Shown: piece by piece, positions 53,229 through 62,224 of the stretch | Position numbering within the stretch: the stretch's first letter is position 1 | How the letters are laid out: each line of letters begins with the position of its first letter | Assembly: GCF_009856605.1 (NCBI RefSeq) | Contig: NZ_CP047242.1 | Coordinates: 1,114,001-1,178,000 of the forward strand | Source: Trichormus variabilis 0441 | GTDB lineage: Bacteria; Cyanobacteriota; Cyanobacteriia; Cyanobacteriales; Nostocaceae | Length of the DNA stretch: 64,000 nt | Reading direction: 5' to 3' | Notes under the pieces: generated by a model | Databases searched by the model: none | Told to the model about the DNA's origin: nothing | What the model saw: the letters and a program-made list of their open reading frames with translations, nothing else | Translations under genes and position numbers: made by a program

Positions 53229-54611
53229 ATGCTTAAAGGTTTGAGAAGCCAACTACCACTGCTGTTAACATTCTGCTTATTCACAAGCCTGCTACCTGCT
53301 TCTGGCTCAGTTTTATGTTCTGCTGTTGCCTATGAGGGATATGAAACAGCAGGTAGTCAAGGTACTGATGGGCGGGAGGGTAGAAATGGCCGTGATGGAG
53401 ACAATCAAACTATCTTTGTTGATGGTTCACCAGTAAATCTTGACCTATCTGGTGAAGACGGTGAAGACGGTGAAGATGGTGAACGAGGCGACAGACCTGA
53501 TTGTGGGAAGCAACCCAACAACCCCAGCTATGACATTCATGCACGTCATGGCGGTGCAGGTGGGAATGGTGGCGCAGGTGGAAATGGCGGTAACGGTGGT
53601 TGGCTGACTGTTTACTACGCAAATTTGGCAGACTTGCGAAAAATTTTTGTGCGTGCAACTTCTGGAGACGGTGGGCGAGGTGGTCGGGGTGGTAATGGTA
53701 CGGCTGGTTGTAATTGTCGGCGACGCAATTGGGAGATAGAAACCTGTAAAGGTACTCCGGGTACTGCTGATTATAAATGTACAAAGAAACGCTACAGGTG
53801 TTACGACGGCCAAGATGGGCGTGATGGTAGTGATGGAAAGAACGGTGAAAGAGGGCGTTTAGGAATTCTCAGTATTGTTAATAGCAAGGAACCTTTAGCT
53901 GCTGACAATCCCACCTTGACACTAAATTTGGCGGAAATTCCAGGGAAAAAGTTAAATCTATCGAAAAACAAATGGAATCTGCGACCAGGCTCAACTTCTT
54001 TGCTTGCACCTGGTTCTGTTATTGGTGATGAGTACCGAGAATTTACCCAGCGTTTAGAACAAACTGTGCAAATAGTCTGGCAAGAGAAACAACCCATCAG
54101 CAGTTTTGCTAATCAAAGCCTGACTGTAAGTTTAAATGACGATAAACAAGTAGAAGTCAATTTCCCGGAAGATTTGTGGTTAGCTGGTAGCACCAGTAGC
54201 CAGGCTAACTTGACAACATTCACTGTCAACCATGCTATTCCCAGACAAGATGTGACGCGGTTAGCTGTGGCAGAATTTGCCGATGCGGGAGAAAAGCTGA
54301 ACTTAAAAATCGTTGATTTAGCTGGGAAATCTGATGCACTTGAAACTCAGTTTCGCGTCAAATTCAGGACAAAAGATAACTCCGGTGGCTTTTCTGACTA
54401 CAAAACTGTATATGAAGGTGATATCCCCAAAGAACTTGTCACCCGTGACTATAATCGTTTTACCTTGGCTTTGGGTAAGTTAAAAATTCCCTCTGATGCC
54501 CTAACTCCTGGCATAAATGTTGATATTGAAATATTAGCTACCCGTTCTTTGGCTGGACGTTCTGCCAAGCAGAGGATTAATTGGCAAGGGGCAATTCGTC
54601 GAGAAAGATAG
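53229..54611 (+). CDS. Secreted collagen-like Gly-rich, Cys-containing protein
   Basis: 460 residues. A signal peptide ends near residue 27-34 (LPLLLTFCLFTSLLPASGS). Collagen-like G-x-y triplets occur at 42-58 and 74-90 (GEDGEDGEDGERGDRPD) and again at 193-212. Between them are GGAGGNGGAGGNGGNGGW (108-125) and GDGGRGGRGGNG (146-157), with Cys residues at 92, 161, 163, 173, 184 and 191 that could form disulfides. The C-terminal 245 residues are a beta-rich domain without repeats (FRVKFRTKDNSGGF). It is the last gene of the four-gene operon, 22 bases after the ATP-grasp gene, and is the natural exported end product or substrate. Confidence 0.88.
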   Translation: MLKGLRSQLPLLLTFCLFTSLLPASGSVLCSAVAYEGYETAGSQGTDGREGRNGRDGDNQTIFVDGSPVNLDLSGEDGEDGEDGERGDRPDCGKQPNNPSYDIHARHGGAGGNGGAGGNGGNGGWLTVYYANLADLRKIFVRATSGDGGRGGRGGNGTAGCNCRRRNWEIETCKGTPGTADYKCTKKRYRCYDGQDGRDGSDGKNGERGRLGILSIVNSKEPLAADNPTLTLNLAEIPGKKLNLSKNKWNLRPGSTSLLAPGSVIGDEYREFTQRLEQTVQIVWQEKQPISSFANQSLTVSLNDDKQVEVNFPEDLWLAGSTSSQANLTTFTVNHAIPRQDVTRLAVAEFADAGEKLNLKIVDLAGKSDALETQFRVKFRTKDNSGGFSDYKTVYEGDIPKELVTRDYNRFTLALGKLKIPSDALTPGINVDIEILATRSLAGRSAKQRINWQGAIRRER

Positions 54612-55224
54612 AGCGGAAAGGGATACTCCTGAGGAATATAGGTCACAAGTCACGACGAAGAGGGAAAGAGGTTTTTTCTCTCATTCGTAGTGTGAGCAAA
54701 TCATATTAGATACTTAATTAATTGGGTAATTTCCCTGAACTTCATACTTTCTTTACAGGAATCACCAGAAAACTGGCTTTTCTTCACCTGAAAAACAAAG
54801 TAGCTGCTTACTAGAGGGATTACACTGAGTCTGGATAAAATTTAACCAAACCACGTTGATAAATTCTATGTACAAATAATATTACCTAAGTTGTGAGATT
54901 CTGATTCTTCTCTGCGCTAGCTTGATGAGCTGAGGAGATAAATTAGAGATTCATCTGACTTATGTTGATGGGAAAGTCACTAGCTTTTGAAAATGATCCG
55001 GATAAGAATTTCATAATCCATAAACAGGATACTATGAAGAGTTTATATTTGTATACTGATTTTTATATTAAGGATGGTAGACTTACTGAGGTGCAACTCT
55101 TTTAGATAAATTGATTGTGGTGTTCCATTACATAGGAAATAATTCTTATCACTACGTAAGTGTGAAGGATTGATCAGTACTGAAATTTCGTAATCTACTC
55201 ATGCTCAAATACTGAGAAAATATT
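54612..55224. other. Intergenic region, nothing recognised
   Basis: About 610 AT-rich bases after the collagen-like gene. I see no clear terminator, ORF or repeat. Confidence 0.5.
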
Positions 55225-55488
55225 ATGAGAGACCACTTGCATAATGAAAAAGGCAAGTTTTACTGGAAAATCCTCCTGAAATTGATGATATATGGTACTT
55301 GTTCAACAGTACTATTCACGGCTAGTATCGTAATTGTTAAATCCCTGTTTTTCTACTTTAATTCTATTACCAAGTCTAGTTATCCTACTTCAGTTCCTTG
55401 GATAGACAGCCAGTATGAATGTGAGTATACAGGTAGGACTTGGAATGAAAATCAGTGTTGGGATAAAGAACAAAGTCCTTGGTTTTGA
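55225..55488 (+). CDS. Small membrane protein with Cys-containing tail
   Basis: 87 residues: a basic N-terminus, one membrane helix (about 17-45, LLKLMIYGTCSTVLFTASIVIVKSLFFYF as two overlapping runs), and a polar tail with two Cys in ECEYTGRTWNENQCWD. The basic N-terminus puts the tail on the periplasmic side, where the two Cys could form a disulfide. No family is recognised. No strong ribosome-binding site is visible. The coding character (no rare runs, sensible composition) makes it more likely real than not. Confidence 0.55.
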   Translation: MRDHLHNEKGKFYWKILLKLMIYGTCSTVLFTASIVIVKSLFFYFNSITKSSYPTSVPWIDSQYECEYTGRTWNENQCWDKEQSPWF

Positions 55489-55505
55489 ATACCTTGCTTC
55501 TATAG

Positions 55506-57002
55506 TTAACTGGATTGTCGCCAATGTATTGGTATTTCCACATTATCAGGTAAGCGAGTCGTGCGATCGCCTATGGCAATACTAACTTGTTGAGGTTTTA
55601 AATTTTTGACTCCTGTGAGAATTGCTCCGGCTAATTTAACATCACAAAAGTTAGTATCAGATAGGTTAGCCCCTACGAGATTGCACTGAGAAAGATTGGC
55701 TTGATAGAGGCTGGCTCTTTGTAAATTTGCTCCCATCAAATTGGCTTTACACAAATCTGCTTCCGTCAAACTGGCCTCAGTGAAGTCAGCAAATAACATC
55801 TCTGTTTGTTGTAACTTAGCTGCATTTAAATTCGCTTCAGCAAGATTAGCACCGTTGAGATTTGCACCCTGTAAATTTGCGCCAATGAGACCACAAAGAT
55901 ATAAGTTAGCCTTACCAAGTTTGGCTCCTTGTAGGTTAGCTAAGAACAGCTTTGCACCAGAAAGATTAGCCAATTTCAATATTGCGTGTTGCAAATTGAC
56001 TTTATAAAGATTAGCACCTGGCAAGTTAGCTGCACGCAGACTTGCACCCATAAGATTAGCACCGCGTAAATTTGCACCACCAAGTTCCGCACGATTCAAA
56101 TTTGCGCCTTGTATGTTTGCACCTTGCAAATTTGCTTTCAAAAAATTAGCCTCAAACAGAATAGAACCAGCCAGTTCTGCACCCTCAAGATTTGCTCCAC
56201 TGAAATCACAACCCCGCAAATCTGCTCCGCGAAAATCACAACCCCGTAAGTCCGCTCGTTGTAAATTTGCTCCCAATAGTTCTACTCGCCTGAGATTAAT
56301 ATTACGCAAATCAAGTCGTTTATCTCCCTCCTCTTGTAAGTAGTTACGTCTACCCACAACCGTCAGAGCCACTTGAATATCCCTACGGATTTTTGGTGAT
56401 TCTTCATGAACATTCAAGCGCAACTGTGTTGTTCGGCGCTCGCCTTGCTTATACCGACCCAGGGGGGTTAGCTGTGATTCATCTTCCTTTTGCTCTTGTT
56501 CTTCTCGAACAGAAGCATTCTCTCGAATAAATGCTGTCAGAATTTCGATAACTGTCCAGTGTTCTTGGGGAAAATCTTGGGCGACTTTTTCTAACACATA
56601 AATTGCCCCTGTGCGGGTTTCAATTTTGTCGTGTCCAAGCTGGGTAACAGCAGTCATCAGACGTTCTGAAATTAATCTATCTTCAGATAGTTTGGCATTT
56701 TGAATGCTGATTTCTAAATTTTTTTCAGCAGCCAAAGCACTTTTAATAATGACATCTACGCGCTTGGCTGCATAGTAAGCATTAATCATTACACCCAAGC
56801 CCAAAAAAATGATGGCAGTAATTGTTAGTGCTTGATTTCTAGATTGTAATTTTTGCTGTATGGTCAACCCTTGAGGATTGGAAGATGCAAATAAAATCAC
56901 AGCTATAGTAACGGCAAATATCACGGTTATGCCAATCAACCAACGCCATAATTTGTCTGTCTTATTAGCAGGCATAATCGTATCATTCCTTACCACACAC
57001 AA
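55506..57002 (-). CDS. Membrane pentapeptide-repeat protein (498 aa)
   Basis: Two membrane helices lie at about 20-44 (WLIGITVIFAVTIAVILFAS) and 50-70. A helical domain (about 75-225) follows, with TRTGAIYVLEKVAQDFPQEHWTVIEILTAFIREN. About 45 pentapeptide repeats (residues 228-465: GANLQRADLRGCDFRGADL and so on) then fill the C-terminal half, with a short non-repeat cap. The helical domain is shared with the next gene's product. The repeats would project into the cytosol as a beta-helix. Function is unknown; this N-terminal domain is common in Nostocales pentapeptide proteins. Confidence 0.93.
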   Translation of the reverse strand: MCVVRNDTIMPANKTDKLWRWLIGITVIFAVTIAVILFASSNPQGLTIQQKLQSRNQALTITAIIFLGLGVMINAYYAAKRVDVIIKSALAAEKNLEISIQNAKLSEDRLISERLMTAVTQLGHDKIETRTGAIYVLEKVAQDFPQEHWTVIEILTAFIRENASVREEQEQKEDESQLTPLGRYKQGERRTTQLRLNVHEESPKIRRDIQVALTVVGRRNYLQEEGDKRLDLRNINLRRVELLGANLQRADLRGCDFRGADLRGCDFSGANLEGAELAGSILFEANFLKANLQGANIQGANLNRAELGGANLRGANLMGASLRAANLPGANLYKVNLQHAILKLANLSGAKLFLANLQGAKLGKANLYLCGLIGANLQGANLNGANLAEANLNAAKLQQTEMLFADFTEASLTEADLCKANLMGANLQRASLYQANLSQCNLVGANLSDTNFCDVKLAGAILTGVKNLKPQQVSIAIGDRTTRLPDNVEIPIHWRQSS

Positions 57003-57224
57003 TTAATACTCATGTGTTTTTCAGAAAATAATACACCATTTAAATCTAAATTTAAATATGGTACTGAGTGCATTAATTGATGCGTTGATAAGTAGAGGAA
57101 TGGGTAATTTAATAATTATTTAAGAATTTAGAAGTCAGAATCCCGTTGAGAATGAGAAAGTAAAGAATTTACATCTGATTCATTCTGATATATTGATTCT
57201 GGATGGAAAATGTTTACAGAATTA

Positions 57225-57977
57225 TTATCTATTAGAAGTGTCGGCCGTAGTAAATTTTGCTTCTCGTAGATTTGCCCCGTTAAATATTGCCTCATGTAAA
57301 ATTACTTCCTGTAAATTAGCTAAATATAAATTTGCTCCTGCCAAATTTGCCCCCGTGAGATTTGCACCGACTAGGTTTGCAGCACTAAGGATGGAGCCAG
57401 ATAAATTTGCCCCAGCTAAGTTAGCACCAGAAAGGTTGGCGGCGGTTAAAATTGCCCCACAGAGATTGGCTTGTAATAAATTTGCACCAGCGAGATTAAC
57501 ACGATAGAGATTCGCGTTTTCTAGATTGGCTTTGCTGAGATTCGCTCCCGCTATATCGATATGGCTCAAATCTAATTGTTGATTTTCTGGGTCTTGCGTT
57601 GTATCCCTATGAGCAATCACAGTTAAAGCAGCTTGAATTTCTGCATCAATTGATGATGTTAGCTGTGCGGACGAGATATTATTAGCACAATTGTGGATAA
57701 AATTACTGAGAACTTCCATGATTAGCCAGTGCTGTTTTGGATAATCATGGGCTATTTGCTTTAACTCATAAATGGCTTTGAGCCTGGTTTCTATTGTTTG
57801 ATTGTGGTGCAAGTCTCTTATAGCTTCTTGTAAGCGTTGGGTGATGCTATTCCGCTCACCACAGGCGATCTTTTTTTGACCAGAAAAAACTATCCTATCA
57901 ATGAGATTCTCTATTAAATTGTTGTGTTGTATCTTTCCTGCAACTGTACGATAAACATTAAAAATCATGGTTAACAT
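57225..57977 (-). CDS. Pentapeptide-repeat protein with shared helical domain (250 aa)
   Basis: The helical domain (about 45-135) contains TRLKAIYELKQIAHDYPKQHWLIMEVLSNFIHN and IQAALTVIAHRDTTQDPENQQLDL. It closely parallels TRTGAIYVLEK...HW...LTAFIREN and IQVALTVVGRRNY in the 498-residue neighbour. About 20 pentapeptide repeats follow (145-245). It lacks the membrane helices of its neighbour. The pair probably arose by duplication. It lies 222 bases upstream of the larger gene on the same strand. Confidence 0.9.
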   Translation of the reverse strand: MLTMIFNVYRTVAGKIQHNNLIENLIDRIVFSGQKKIACGERNSITQRLQEAIRDLHHNQTIETRLKAIYELKQIAHDYPKQHWLIMEVLSNFIHNCANNISSAQLTSSIDAEIQAALTVIAHRDTTQDPENQQLDLSHIDIAGANLSKANLENANLYRVNLAGANLLQANLCGAILTAANLSGANLAGANLSGSILSAANLVGANLTGANLAGANLYLANLQEVILHEAIFNGANLREAKFTTADTSNR

Positions 57978-58308
57978 AATTAAAGATAATATTTAATATC
58001 CATCATGAACGGCGGACACCAGGACAGATGAAAAAACCCGTCTTTATTTCCCTAAGTTCCCTGCGGGACGATTATCCGTAGCTTGCTTCGCTGCCTGCCC
58101 AGCTTTACGGCCAACTAACCCTGCCTTTTTTCAGTTAGAAACCACCTGCTATTTTGCATATATTTTTTGATTTTTAATATTCGTAAATATAATTATAATT
58201 ATCGAAAATACAGAACAAATATTACTTCTTCTGGCAGAAGATATCAATTACAAAAGCATCTGTTACTATAAATGAAATATGTACTAATATGTTTTTTTAC
58301 TTTAACAA
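57978..58308. other. Intergenic region with dispersed-repeat remnants
   Basis: About 330 bases. The segment 58060-58120 is unlike the AT-rich surroundings: CCCTGCGGGACGATTATCCG and TAGCTTGCTTCGCTGCCTG resemble GC-rich palindromic repeats scattered in Nostoc genomes. I see no ORF. The promoter of the flavoprotein gene would be in the AT-rich right part. Confidence 0.4.
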
Positions 58309-59493
58309 ATGCTGCAAAATTTACAGCCACTTACGCATAATTTAGTACTAATTGGTGGAGGTCATACTCATGCTATTGTACTCAGAATGTTTGGCATGAA
58401 ACCTCTATCTGGAGTACGTTTAACTTTAATTACTCCGTCCGTTGAAACACCATACTCTGGAATGTTACCAGGACATATTAGCGGTGTTTACAACCATGAT
58501 GAATGCCATATTAACTTGCAAAGATTAGCTAACTTTGCTCAAGCGCAATTGTATATTGATACAGCAGTTGACCTGGATTTGAAAAACTACAAGGTGATTT
58601 GTGCTAGTCATCAGGCAGTAGATTTCGACTTGCTGTCTATCGATATTGGAAGCACTCCAGCCACAATGTCTGTATCCGGTGCAGCAGAATATGCAGTTCC
58701 GGCTAAACCAGTGTCGCAATTACTAGAACATTGGTATCAGATGCTAGATAGTGTAGTTCAAAAACCGCAAATCAACAGGAGTATTGCGATCGCCGGCGGT
58801 GGTGCAGGTGGTGTAGAATTGGCACTATCAATGCAGGCGCATCTACACCGCATCTTCAAACAAGCCCAACAACCCCTAAGTAATCTGGAAATTCATTTAT
58901 TTCATCGCCAAGCCGAACTGATGTCCCATCATCACCCATCAGTGCAACGTCAAGTCAAACAAGTTCTCATGGCACGGGGTGTTAAGCTTCACTTGAAGGA
59001 AACAGTTTCTCACATTGCACCCTCTACCGACACCCAAGACGAAGAACTATTAGAAGTTCAATGTGAATCTGGCATCAAAGTAAATTGCCATAAAATTTTT
59101 TGGGTAACCCAAGCCTCAGCCCCCCAATGGTTAAAAGCCACAGGATTAGCCACCGATGAGAGGGGCTTTATTTTAGTTGAGGACACATTACAATCGCCCA
59201 CACACCCAGAGGTATTTGCAGCTGGTGACATCGCCACAATGATTCATCATCCCCGCCCAAAAGCAGGGGTATTTGCTGTACGCCAAGGTAAACCCTTATT
59301 CGACAACCTCAGGCGGAAATTAAGGGGACAACCGCTCAAACCCTACAAACCACAGCAACAATATTTAAGTTTAATTGGTACAGGTGACAAACGAGCGATC
59401 GCTACCAAAGGTTGTATCACTTTACCACCCCATCAATTATGCTGGCAATGGAAGGACTGGCTTGACCGTCGCTTTATGCAGCAATTCCCATGA
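58309..59493 (+). CDS. NDH-2-like flavoprotein, SelD-associated oxidoreductase type, without SelD domain
   Basis: 394 residues of the pyridine-nucleotide disulfide oxidoreductase family. FAD-binding N-terminus NLVLIGGGHTHAIVLRMFG (GxGGxH variant), the NAD-binding Rossmann repeat IAIAGGGAGGVELALSMQ near 158, and the flavin-closing VFAAGDIATM near 303. The GGGHTHA motif and the SGMLPGHISG and YLSLIGTGDKRAIATKG segments match the N-terminal half of cyanobacterial SelD fusions. The protein ends DWLDRRFMQQFP exactly where the SelD half would begin. It is probably an electron-transfer enzyme; the substrate is unknown. Confidence 0.87.
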   Translation: MLQNLQPLTHNLVLIGGGHTHAIVLRMFGMKPLSGVRLTLITPSVETPYSGMLPGHISGVYNHDECHINLQRLANFAQAQLYIDTAVDLDLKNYKVICASHQAVDFDLLSIDIGSTPATMSVSGAAEYAVPAKPVSQLLEHWYQMLDSVVQKPQINRSIAIAGGGAGGVELALSMQAHLHRIFKQAQQPLSNLEIHLFHRQAELMSHHHPSVQRQVKQVLMARGVKLHLKETVSHIAPSTDTQDEELLEVQCESGIKVNCHKIFWVTQASAPQWLKATGLATDERGFILVEDTLQSPTHPEVFAAGDIATMIHHPRPKAGVFAVRQGKPLFDNLRRKLRGQPLKPYKPQQQYLSLIGTGDKRAIATKGCITLPPHQLCWQWKDWLDRRFMQQFP

Positions 59494-59529
59494 GAAAATT
59501 CCACAACTGACGCATCAAGGTTTGGAGAA

Positions 59530-59667
59530 GGGTATAGGGGTGTAGGGGTGTAGGGGAGCCAGTTGCGTGGGCGGGTTTCCCGACTTGAGCAAACTGGCGT
59601 GTATAAATGTTTGAAACCCTTACATCCTTACACCCGGTCTCAACAGAAAATCTGAGTGCGTAAGTCC
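59530..59667. repeat. Mixed intergenic repeats including a MITE-like right end
   Basis: A tandem GGGTGTA tract (TAGGGGTGTAGGGGTGTAGG, about 59536-59556) is followed by the hairpin-forming segment GCCAGTTGC...GCAAACTGGC. A block (about 59612-59667) ending TGCGTAAGTCC is the inverted equivalent of 62404-62460. All are non-coding and typical of Nostoc repeat clusters. Confidence 0.6.
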
Positions 59668-59689
59668 TACATATAAGACAAGGTTTAAA

Positions 59690-59995
59690 ATGGCTGATAT
59701 GAGAGCCAAAATTGAAAATCAAGTCCTATTTCTGCATCATGAAGACTTACCAGAGTTTAAAAAAGGCGGTTCTGTAGTTAGAAACTCCTATTTTTGGGCG
59801 CTACGTTCAATTGCTGGTAGAGCCTCCCGTTATCGTGACTGGGAATATGAGCCAGAAGTGTGGCTAGCACTAGCGCGAATGCTGTTGTCTTTCTCCGAGT
59901 CGGGATATTTGGGTTATCGAGAAACTATATTAGAGTTTCCTTTATCACAAGGGGAAATTCCTGATTTATTACGAGATGTCGCTACCTGGGAATAA
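59690..59995 (+). CDS. Hypothetical small protein
   Basis: 101 residues, acidic, mostly helical: KIENQVLFLHHEDLPEFKKGG, YFWALRSIAGRASRYRDWEYEPEVWLALARMLLSF, then LEFPLSQGEIPDLLRDVATWE. No known motif, signal peptide or membrane helix. Coding is supported by the even composition and the start soon after a repeat block; no ribosome-binding site is obvious. I do not recognise a family. Confidence 0.6.
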   Translation: MADMRAKIENQVLFLHHEDLPEFKKGGSVVRNSYFWALRSIAGRASRYRDWEYEPEVWLALARMLLSFSESGYLGYRETILEFPLSQGEIPDLLRDVATWE

Positions 59996-60112
59996 GGAGA
60001 ACAGCGTAAATATAGAGGTTTGCAGTTGAGTCCAATATAGACCCAACCCTCAACCTCTTCCTTACACAGCTTTAAAGCCTCTCGCCTTGTAGGAGATAAG
60101 TTTGCAGAGAAG

Positions 60113-62209
60113 TTAAATACTAGAACTTAAACCCAAGCGAAAAGTAAACCCAGGACTATAAATACGATTCACTCGCTCATATTGTTCACCTAGTAAATTT
60201 TCTAAGTAAACTGTTAGTCCTAAAGTACGAGTTAAGGGGATGCGACCACTCAAATCTAAATTGACAAAAGATGAGACGAAATCTGTAGTTGTCTCACCTG
60301 GTCGGTTGAAAAAGGCTCTACGAGCGCCACTATTGTAGGTAACATACAAATTAGCCTGCCAACCTGAGTTTTGATAACCTACACCAGTTTGCAATACAGA
60401 ATAGGGAATCATCCCCAACTGTAAACCTCTTTCTGAACCTGTCTTAATTTGGGCATCTGTATAAGTGTAGTTGAGAAAAGTTGACCAGTTATTAGCAACT
60501 TTTAATTGCAGTGCGGCTTCTAAACCATTGGTATCGACTAAGCCAATATTTGCCCATCTTCCAGCCACAATTCCTAAGCGATTATTCAGACTGCTGCCAA
60601 AATAGGTAAACTGTCCTGTTAAATTATCAGCAAGCTTGACATCTACCCCCGCAGTCCAAGAGGAACCTGTTTCCGGCTCTAAATCGGGGTTTGGTTCCCA
60701 ACCATGAACTGTATCATAAACGTACAACTGGTCTAAACCTGGGTTGCGCTGTCCTCCAGCCCAACTACCACGCATAGCAATTAATGGTGTAATGTCGTAA
60801 CGTAAGCCCACACTAGGGTTAAGATAATTGCCAAACTGACCATCAAAACTTTGTCTCAGTCCTAAATCTAACTGAAAACTATTGCTCAGATTCCATGTAT
60901 TCACAGCAAATAAAGCTGTATTTAATACATTTCTATTTTCAGATTCGTTAAAAGCCGTCCGATTCGGACTAGAGCTTAAAACATCACCACTTAAATCAGT
61001 ATTTTTTAAATCTAGTCCCCAACGCAATTTATTATTTGGGGAAATTTTCCAATCATGATCAATCCTACCAGTGAATTGTTGTGTATCTAAAACACCAGTG
61101 CGATAAAATTCTCTACCTGCAAAAACTGTAGGGCCATAGGTGCTGAAATAATTTTGGTTATAACCAAAGGTAGTGGTCAGGTTGGAGTTATCGCCATTCC
61201 CAAGGCGAGTTTTCCAAGATAAACCAATATTTAAACCATCATGGTCTAATCTATCTCTTTGTAGGGGAAATCCGAAATAAACTAAGCCTCTACGACTACT
61301 GAGTTTAGTAATATCTAAACTTAACGAGTTTCTTTGATCTAAATCTAAGCCAATATTGCCAAAGTAGGTGCTAGTAGAGGTATCTGCATTCGATAAAAAC
61401 CCTTGGGAGTCACGATTGGCTGCACCTACAGGCACACGATAACGGTTATCAACAAAATATCTCTCAAAGCTAAAATTATAATTTGCCGCACCAACTGAAC
61501 CACTATAACTAAACTGTTGATTATTCAGATTGAGTGAGCCAAATTCTAAACTACTCGTCAATTTAGGTTGTGCAAAACCTTTTTTGGTGATGATATTCAC
61601 CACTCCCCCAAAAGCAGAGGAACCATATAAAGCAGAGGTCACGCCGCTAGATAATTCGACACGCTCAATAGATTCTACAGGAATACTATTAAGGTCAGTT
61701 GCACCATGATATGTGTTGACATCATTGTTAATTGGTCTGCCATTGATGAGGAATACAGACTGATTAATTGAGGCTCCCCGGTAATAAGTACCCGTGTGTA
61801 TATCTGCACCATGACCAACATCATTAATAGCAAAACCAGGCATTCTTTTTAATACATCAGCGACACTGGTAGCGCCTTGTTTTTGAATTTCTTCTTGGTC
61901 AATAACGTAAGTGGGAGTAGATACTGGCAGAGTTTCTGGTTCGGCGATCGCTTCTATGGTAATGTCTGCATCATCACTAGAAGTTTCCTCAATTTCTGGC
62001 TGTTCCTTAGGTTCACTGTCTGAATTTAATTCTCCTGGTGTCGATTGAGTTAATAATTCAGCATTGGTCGTGGGTAACTCAATTTCACTCAAATACGGAA
62101 TATCAGAATTATCTACTGTTTGAGTAATTTCCGTATCACTACCCAAAGCCGGAAATGCTAAAAATAAACTAGGAAAAGCAACGGGCAGCCAAAAAAAGCT
62201 CTTTTTCAC
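60113..62209 (-). CDS. TonB-dependent outer-membrane receptor
   Basis: 698 residues. A signal peptide (1-23, FFWLPVAFPSLFLAFPALG), an acidic spacer (25-90), then a plug domain (about 92-210) with IQKQGATSVADVLKRMPGF, YYRGASINQSVFLINGRPI and VERVELSSGVTSALYGSSAFGG-type motifs, and a 22-strand barrel to the end (FTFRLGLSSSI). DITIEAIAE before the plug is a plausible TonB box. No AMIN domain is present, unlike many cyanobacterial siderophore receptors. The ligand (siderophore, heme, cobalamin or other) is not determined. An AT-rich dyad lies just upstream. Confidence 0.93.
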   Translation of the reverse strand: MKKSFFWLPVAFPSLFLAFPALGSDTEITQTVDNSDIPYLSEIELPTTNAELLTQSTPGELNSDSEPKEQPEIEETSSDDADITIEAIAEPETLPVSTPTYVIDQEEIQKQGATSVADVLKRMPGFAINDVGHGADIHTGTYYRGASINQSVFLINGRPINNDVNTYHGATDLNSIPVESIERVELSSGVTSALYGSSAFGGVVNIITKKGFAQPKLTSSLEFGSLNLNNQQFSYSGSVGAANYNFSFERYFVDNRYRVPVGAANRDSQGFLSNADTSTSTYFGNIGLDLDQRNSLSLDITKLSSRRGLVYFGFPLQRDRLDHDGLNIGLSWKTRLGNGDNSNLTTTFGYNQNYFSTYGPTVFAGREFYRTGVLDTQQFTGRIDHDWKISPNNKLRWGLDLKNTDLSGDVLSSSPNRTAFNESENRNVLNTALFAVNTWNLSNSFQLDLGLRQSFDGQFGNYLNPSVGLRYDITPLIAMRGSWAGGQRNPGLDQLYVYDTVHGWEPNPDLEPETGSSWTAGVDVKLADNLTGQFTYFGSSLNNRLGIVAGRWANIGLVDTNGLEAALQLKVANNWSTFLNYTYTDAQIKTGSERGLQLGMIPYSVLQTGVGYQNSGWQANLYVTYNSGARRAFFNRPGETTTDFVSSFVNLDLSGRIPLTRTLGLTVYLENLLGEQYERVNRIYSPGFTFRLGLSSSI

Positions 62210-62224
62210 TTCGTCTCACACCAA

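Noticed and set aside
53410..53813. Repetitive minus-strand frames (His-rich, Thr-rich) opposite the collagen-like gene, and a tandem repeat that could look like a CRISPR array
   Set aside because: The GGTGAAGAC repeats encode the Gly-x-y triplets of the plus-strand protein; there are no uniform spacers.
55741..56343. Plus-strand open frames rich in KFAP and RLAP patterns inside the pentapeptide gene
   Set aside because: They are antisense shadows of the pentapeptide repeats on the minus strand; the same effect occurs at 57193-57507.
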